A DNA stretch of 9,704 nt from Candidatus Thorarchaeota archaeon (GTDB lineage: Archaea > Asgardarchaeota > Thorarchaeia > Thorarchaeales > Thorarchaeaceae), in the NCBI GenBank assembly GCA_030642465.1, contig DAOWNS010000049.1, forward strand, positions 1 through 9,704, written 5' to 3'. A program made the position numbers and the translations under genes. How positions within the stretch are numbered: the stretch's first letter is position 1; the number at the start of each line of letters is the position of its first letter. Of this stretch, positions 6,409 through 9,704 are shown piece by piece. The notes beneath the pieces were generated by a model. The model did not search any database and was not told the origin of the DNA. It saw only the letters and a list, made by a program, of their open reading frames with translations.

Positions 6409-6966
6409 TCAATACAGATTTGAAGACTGTTCGCGAGCCCGTACCAAGGTTTGAGCTAACTGTGCGAATATGTCAACAATACCTTCACCCGTCTTAGCTG
6501 ACGACTCAAGATAGGGCATATTGCGCTCATCAGCAAACCTGCGAGCTTCAACGGGTTCCACAACGCGATCTGGCAGGTCCGTCTTGTTGGCAACGAGTAG
6601 TAGGGGAATATCCTTGTTGATAGCTTTTCTAAGCTCATCTAGCCATTCCTGAAGGACCATGAACGTCCTTTTTCGAGTCACATCGAAGACTAGAATTCCA
6701 CCACTTGAACCGCGGTAGTACATCGGTCGTAGAATCTGGAAGCGCGATTGACCTGCCACGTCCCAAATTTGCAGCTTAACCGTAACTTCTGAGCCATCAG
6801 TCCTAGTCACAGTGATGTTCTTGACAGCGAATTGAGAGCCGATCGTTGTCTTGTAGTCAGTCCTGAAGAAACCGTGAGAGAAGCGCGTTACAATCGCTGT
6901 TTTTCCTACGGCCCCCTCACCCAGAACAACAACCTTGAACAGATAATCATACGAACTGCTGCTCAT
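6409..6966 (-). CDS. Rab/Ras-like small GTPase
   Basis: A 185-residue GTPase of the Ras superfamily, closest in motif style to Rab/Rho-type proteins, acting as a GTP/GDP switch. G1 is GEGAVGKT at 16-23 (Lys22, Thr23), G2 is Thr41 in TTIG, G3 is DVAGQ at 69-73 with the Ras-Gln61 equivalent Gln73, G4 is NKTD at 127-130 and G5 is SSAK at 155-158. The segment YYRGSSGGILVFDVTRKRTF closely follows the Rab pattern. The C-terminus ends in SSNLY without any Cys, so lipidation by prenylation is not expected and membrane attachment would need a partner. Such GTPases are abundant in Asgard archaea, which drives the taxonomic call. GGCGGT seven bases upstream is a near-SD. The gene precedes the unrecognised 193-residue gene by 98 bases. 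Confidence 0.96.
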   Translation of the reverse strand: MSSSSYDYLFKVVVLGEGAVGKTAIVTRFSHGFFRTDYKTTIGSQFAVKNITVTRTDGSEVTVKLQIWDVAGQSRFQILRPMYYRGSSGGILVFDVTRKRTFMVLQEWLDELRKAINKDIPLLLVANKTDLPDRVVEPVEARRFADERNMPYLESSAKTGEGIVDIFAQLAQTLVRAREQSSNLY

Positions 6967-7139
6967 TCATTCGACCGCCGTTTGCTCGTCCCGTGTAGCC
7001 CTGCAATTGGACACGCAGGGGGGGTTTCTAAGGAGCTATCTTGAAGGGACAGGGTTGCTGCGCACTAATAAGCTTTCGTGAGTTAAACGCCTCCGCTAGT
7101 GCAAGTGATAAGATGCGGGCAGTTGAGGAGCGCAATGAA
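6967..7139 (-). promoter_or_regulatory. Upstream region of the small GTPase gene
   Basis: 173 bases lie between the hydrolase stop and the GTPase start. On the minus strand CGAAAGCTTATTA (about 7066-7078) resembles a purine-rich BRE plus TATA box and would start transcription near 7040-7045, leaving a leader of roughly 75 bases. In that leader CCCTGC (6999-7004) and GCAGGG (7015-7020) can form a 6-base stem around a 10-base loop. The signals are weak individually, but they suggest the GTPase has its own promoter. Confidence 0.35.
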
Positions 7140-7934
7140 CTACGTATCCGACTCCACCCACTTCAGGAACTTGGAAAGGAGCCTGTTGAATTCCTCAGGC
7201 TGTTCTATCATGGGTGAATGATTTGCTCCTTTGATGACAGCGATATCAGCCCGTGGAAGAGATACTTCTAGCTGTTTGGCTACCGAGGGCGGGATGAGAT
7301 CATCGTGTTCTCCAACGATTACGAATGCGGGAATCGTGATTTCCCCCAATCTATCCGAGATGTCGAAATTATCACAGGCACGAAGGTCTCTCTGCATAAT
7401 CCAAGGATTGGTCAGACTAATTTTCGCTCCCGCTCGCTTGATTTCATACTCGGGTGATTTGACACGCATGAGAGCACTCTGAAGAAGGAAAAGGTTGGTC
7501 TCAATAGTTTCCTTTGCCACACCGGGGCCGCGCTTCCTCATGTCAAGGTTGGAAGATGTGCTCACTAAAACCAGCGCGCGAGGCATACGGATTTTGTCCT
7601 GCAGGACGTAAGACATGGCTACGCCCCCGCCCATGGAATGTCCAATCAGAACAAAGTTGTCAAGAGACAAATGTTGAATCAGCGATGCAAGCTCGCGAGC
7701 GAATTGAGTTTCAATATCGGGGTCTTCTTCTTTGGCTTGTGACTCCGCATGCCCTGATAGATCTATTGCGATGACTCGGTGGGTTTGCTTAAAGTGCTTG
7801 AGCTGAAGAGTCCAAAGGAAATGCGAGGCGCCAGCGCCATGGATAAAGAGAAGAGATGGTCTGGTCGCTACAGGCTCTGAGGGAGCTTCATCGATGTAAT
7901 GAAGCTGGAGTCCCATGTGCTCGAAAATGGGCAT
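7140..7934 (-). CDS. Alpha/beta hydrolase fold protein
   Basis: A 264-residue single-domain hydrolase of normal length. The oxyanion-hole motif HGAG is at 32-35. The nucleophile elbow GHSMGG at 98-103 places Ser100, GEHDDLIP at 208-215 gives the acid Asp211, and GANH at 236-239 gives His239, so the catalytic triad is complete. The middle region (about 125-195) is a probable helical lid. It is likely a cytosolic esterase, lipase or C-C hydrolase; the substrate cannot be deduced, and no neighbouring pathway gene helps. GAGGT nine bases before the ATG is an acceptable SD. The gene diverges from the phosphohexomutase across about 97 bases and reads toward the GTPase, from which it is separated by a region with promoter-like signals. 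Confidence 0.93.
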   Translation of the reverse strand: MPIFEHMGLQLHYIDEAPSEPVATRPSLLFIHGAGASHFLWTLQLKHFKQTHRVIAIDLSGHAESQAKEEDPDIETQFARELASLIQHLSLDNFVLIGHSMGGGVAMSYVLQDKIRMPRALVLVSTSSNLDMRKRGPGVAKETIETNLFLLQSALMRVKSPEYEIKRAGAKISLTNPWIMQRDLRACDNFDISDRLGEITIPAFVIVGEHDDLIPPSVAKQLEVSLPRADIAVIKGANHSPMIEQPEEFNRLLSKFLKWVESDT

Positions 7935-8006
7935 ACGTAATCAACCTCGGACAAACGATAACAGATTCGCGGTATAAGTCCTGGTCGGTAGCCTTTTTTC
8001 CGCCAA

Positions 8007-8013
8007 TGTATTT
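8007..8013 (+). promoter_or_regulatory. Weak TATA-like box of the phosphohexomutase gene
   Basis: TGTATTT is centred about 22 bases before the ATG at 8032. This is slightly short for a canonical TATA-to-start distance but compatible with a leaderless or nearly leaderless transcript. It would leave no room for a GTG start at 8023. Confidence 0.3.
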
Positions 8014-8031
8014 GAGCAGACTGTGAGAAGG

Positions 8032-9408
8032 ATGACTGGCAAGCTCTTCGGAACGACTGGCGTGAGAAAGGTCTACGGCACTGAGTTCAAACTGGATATG
8101 GCCATTGGACTGGGCAAAGCTCTCGGAACATACCTAGGCAGCGGAACGGTCCTTCTCGCTCACGACGCCCGAACCACAGGTCCCATGGTGGAAGACTCTC
8201 TTGCGGCAGGAATAATGTCAACAGGAGTGAATGTTGTCAGAGCAGGACTCATCCCCACCCCAACTCTGGCATTCATGACGAAATACGGTGGCTATGCCGC
8301 CGGCGTCATGGTAACGGCGTCTCATAATCCACCCGAGTATACGGGCTTGAAATTCTGGTCGAGCACAAGCATGGGCTATACACAGGTAGAGGAAACGCGC
8401 CTTGAAGAAATCTACAATTCCATGGACTTTCAGGTCGCCGCATGGAACGAGCTGGGAACCGATGGGAAAATGGAAACCGCCGTAAAAAGCCATATCGATG
8501 CGATTCTCGCTGTCTGTGATGCAGACCTCATAAAATCAAGGGAATTCAAGATTATCGTTGACCCAGGAAACGGCGCAGGCTGTGTTCTTACACCGTACTT
8601 GATGAGAGATCTTGGCTGCAAGATTGTGACTATCAACGGGCAAACAGATGGCCATTTCCCAGGAAGAAGATCTGAGCCTGATGAGGAGTCTCTTGGAGAC
8701 CTCGTGCGCATGATCAATAATACAGGCGCGGACTTCGGCATTGCCCATGATGGGGATGCGGACCGTGTTGTCTTTGTGACCGAGTCTGGCGAGGTTGTGA
8801 GAGGTGACAGAGTCATTGCGCTCATTGCACAGCACATGCTCAAGAGTTCCAAGAACAAGATTATCGTTACCACAGTGGATAGTTCTAGAGTCCTAGATGA
8901 AACCGTCAAAGCAGCCGGTGGAGAAACGGTTAGGACGCCAGTAGGGGATATTCAGGTGGCTATCAAAATGCGGGAAACCAATGCCATCTTTGGCGGTGAA
9001 GCCTGCGGTGTATTCATTCATCCAGCGTTTCACGAAGCGCCCGAACCATTTCTTACATCATGTAGAATACTAGAGCTGATGGCACAAACGAAACGCAGTT
9101 TCGCGGACCTGATGTCAGAGATTCCAGTCTATCCACTCCTCAAAGCCAAAGTGGAATGCCCAAATAATAAGAAAGAAGCTGCCATGAAAGAGCTGTCTAA
9201 AGCGCTGCCTGAGGCTATGAAGAAAACTGTGGATATTCTTACTGTTGACGGCCTTGGAGTGTTCCTAGAAGAGGGCTGGGTGCTTGTCAGACCTTCAGGG
9301 ACGGAGCCAGTCATTAGGGTGACCTGCGAGGCTCCGACTCAAGAAGTCGCTGAGTCAATCATGTCCGATGCAAAAGGTACTGTTGAAAGAATTGTTGGGT
9401 CTTCATGA
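8032..9408 (+). CDS. Alpha-D-phosphohexomutase (phosphoglucosamine / phosphomannomutase family)
   Basis: A 458-residue enzyme moving phosphate between C6 and C1 of a hexose or hexosamine, feeding UDP-GlcNAc or GDP-mannose synthesis in the cytosol. All four family signatures are present: TASHNP at 95-100 with phospho-acceptor Ser97, the metal loop DGDADR at 240-245, the sugar loop GGEACG at 321-326 and the phosphate loop RPSGTEP at 420-426. The N-terminus KLFGTTGVR matches archaeal GlmM-like members, so phosphoglucosamine mutase is the favoured reading, but specificity is hard to tell in this family. The sugar loop has Cys325 where bacterial enzymes usually have Ser. The ATG at 8032 is preferred to GTG at 8023 because family members begin just before KLFGT and a TATA-like box sits 22 bases upstream. 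Confidence 0.94.
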   Translation: MTGKLFGTTGVRKVYGTEFKLDMAIGLGKALGTYLGSGTVLLAHDARTTGPMVEDSLAAGIMSTGVNVVRAGLIPTPTLAFMTKYGGYAAGVMVTASHNPPEYTGLKFWSSTSMGYTQVEETRLEEIYNSMDFQVAAWNELGTDGKMETAVKSHIDAILAVCDADLIKSREFKIIVDPGNGAGCVLTPYLMRDLGCKIVTINGQTDGHFPGRRSEPDEESLGDLVRMINNTGADFGIAHDGDADRVVFVTESGEVVRGDRVIALIAQHMLKSSKNKIIVTTVDSSRVLDETVKAAGGETVRTPVGDIQVAIKMRETNAIFGGEACGVFIHPAFHEAPEPFLTSCRILELMAQTKRSFADLMSEIPVYPLLKAKVECPNNKKEAAMKELSKALPEAMKKTVDILTVDGLGVFLEEGWVLVRPSGTEPVIRVTCEAPTQEVAESIMSDAKGTVERIVGSS

Positions 9409-9437
9409 TGCAGTGAAACGTTACTATGCAGACAATC

Positions 9438-9475
9438 TTTATAGCGGAAGTGCCAAACTCACACAAGAAAAGGGG
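9438..9475 (+). promoter_or_regulatory. Promoter and SD of the right-edge gene
   Basis: TTTATA at 9438-9443 is a good archaeal TATA box, predicting a transcription start near 9466. AGGGG at 9471-9475 then serves as SD eight bases before the ATG at 9484. The box is embedded in TTTATAGCGGA, the same 11-mer seen on the minus strand at 50-60. Confidence 0.55.
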
Positions 9476-9483
9476 CTTAATCT

Positions 9484-9704
9484 ATGCCTGGTGACGACGA
9501 GGACTTTATCCTTGATGAATTCGAATGGGCTCTCAAAGATCCCACTGAAGAGAAGCTACGAGCCCTCGGGGACGTCGTAAGCACGATTACTAAGAAATTA
9601 GTAGATGCAATAGGAGGCCTGGATAAGCGCCTGTATGATCTTGAAACAAGGCTTGACGGAATTGATTCGAAGGTCAGCCAAATCGCCAGTCGCGGAGTTG
9701 CGCC
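9484..9704 (+). CDS. Partial coiled-coil protein running off the right edge
   Basis: 73 codons are visible without a stop, so the protein is truncated by the window. The start MPGDDEDFILDEFEWALKDP is strongly acidic. From about residue 29 a helix with heptad-like spacing follows (VVSTITKKLVDAIGGLDKRL, then LETRLDGIDSKVSQIAS), suggesting a coiled coil and oligomer formation. No family is recognised, and there is no signal peptide or membrane segment in the visible part. The start is supported by a TATA box and an AGGGG SD, so the gene is probably transcribed on its own rather than with the phosphohexomutase that ends 75 bases upstream. Confidence 0.65.
   Translation, partial: MPGDDEDFILDEFEWALKDPTEEKLRALGDVVSTITKKLVDAIGGLDKRLYDLETRLDGIDSKVSQIASRGVA

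Noticed and set aside
6999..7020. Short CCCTGC/GCAGGG stem as a terminator after the hydrolase gene
   Set aside because: The 6-base stem with a 10-base loop lacks a T-run on the minus strand and lies about 120 bases past the hydrolase stop; kept only as a possible leader feature of the GTPase gene.
8023..8031. GTG start for the phosphohexomutase
   Set aside because: Family members start right before KLFGT, and the TATA-like box would be too close to this GTG.
8430..8909. 159-residue open frame opposite the phosphohexomutase gene
   Set aside because: Fully antisense to an intact enzyme gene, Ser/Thr-rich low-complexity translation, typical of a shadow frame.
1..9704. CRISPR array, insertion sequence, tRNA, rRNA or toxin-antitoxin/defence cassette
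   Set aside because: No regularly spaced repeats, transposase motifs, cloverleaf-like sequence or defence-gene domains were seen on either strand by eye.

Overview
The window looks like a chromosomal stretch from an Asgard archaeon, most plausibly Thorarchaeota-like. The reasons are a Rab/Ras-type small GTPase with all five G-motifs, several archaeal family types (a COG3199-type ATP-NAD kinase, a DUF62 SAM hydrolase, a DUF5714 protein, an archaeal sugar-phosphate mutase), TATA-box promoters, and mid-range base composition. This placement is inference from gene content; no rRNA marker is present. I see no rRNA, tRNA, CRISPR array, insertion sequence or phage gene.

Layout. The left part (1-2825) reads on the minus strand: a possible gene start at the very edge, an ACR3-like membrane transporter, a saccharopine-dehydrogenase-like oxidoreductase and a small NTF2-like protein. 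A lone plus-strand gene (2973-3716) encodes a cysteine-rich DUF5714 protein and meets the next block tail to tail with an 8-base overlap. The central minus-strand block (3709-7934) holds, in order of transcription, an alpha/beta hydrolase, the small GTPase, an unrecognised 193-residue protein, the ATP-NAD kinase and the SAM hydroxide adenosyltransferase. At the right, divergent from the hydrolase, are an alpha-D-phosphohexomutase and the start of a coiled-coil protein that runs off the window.

Function. Most genes are housekeeping or single-enzyme metabolism (NADP supply, SAM turnover, amino-sugar or mannose phosphate supply, a lysine-pathway-like dehydrogenase). I find no convincing multi-gene novel system. 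The points worth a second look are mostly regulatory: a dyad upstream of the leftmost promoter, a perfect 9-base hairpin next to the NAD-kinase start codon with an SD-like loop, and an 8-base complementary pair that could hide the SD of the unrecognised gene. The unrecognised gene next to the small GTPase, the non-canonical transporter motif and the Cys-rich DUF5714 protein are the main protein-level leads. Several gene starts are revised here on Shine-Dalgarno (SD) or TATA grounds.
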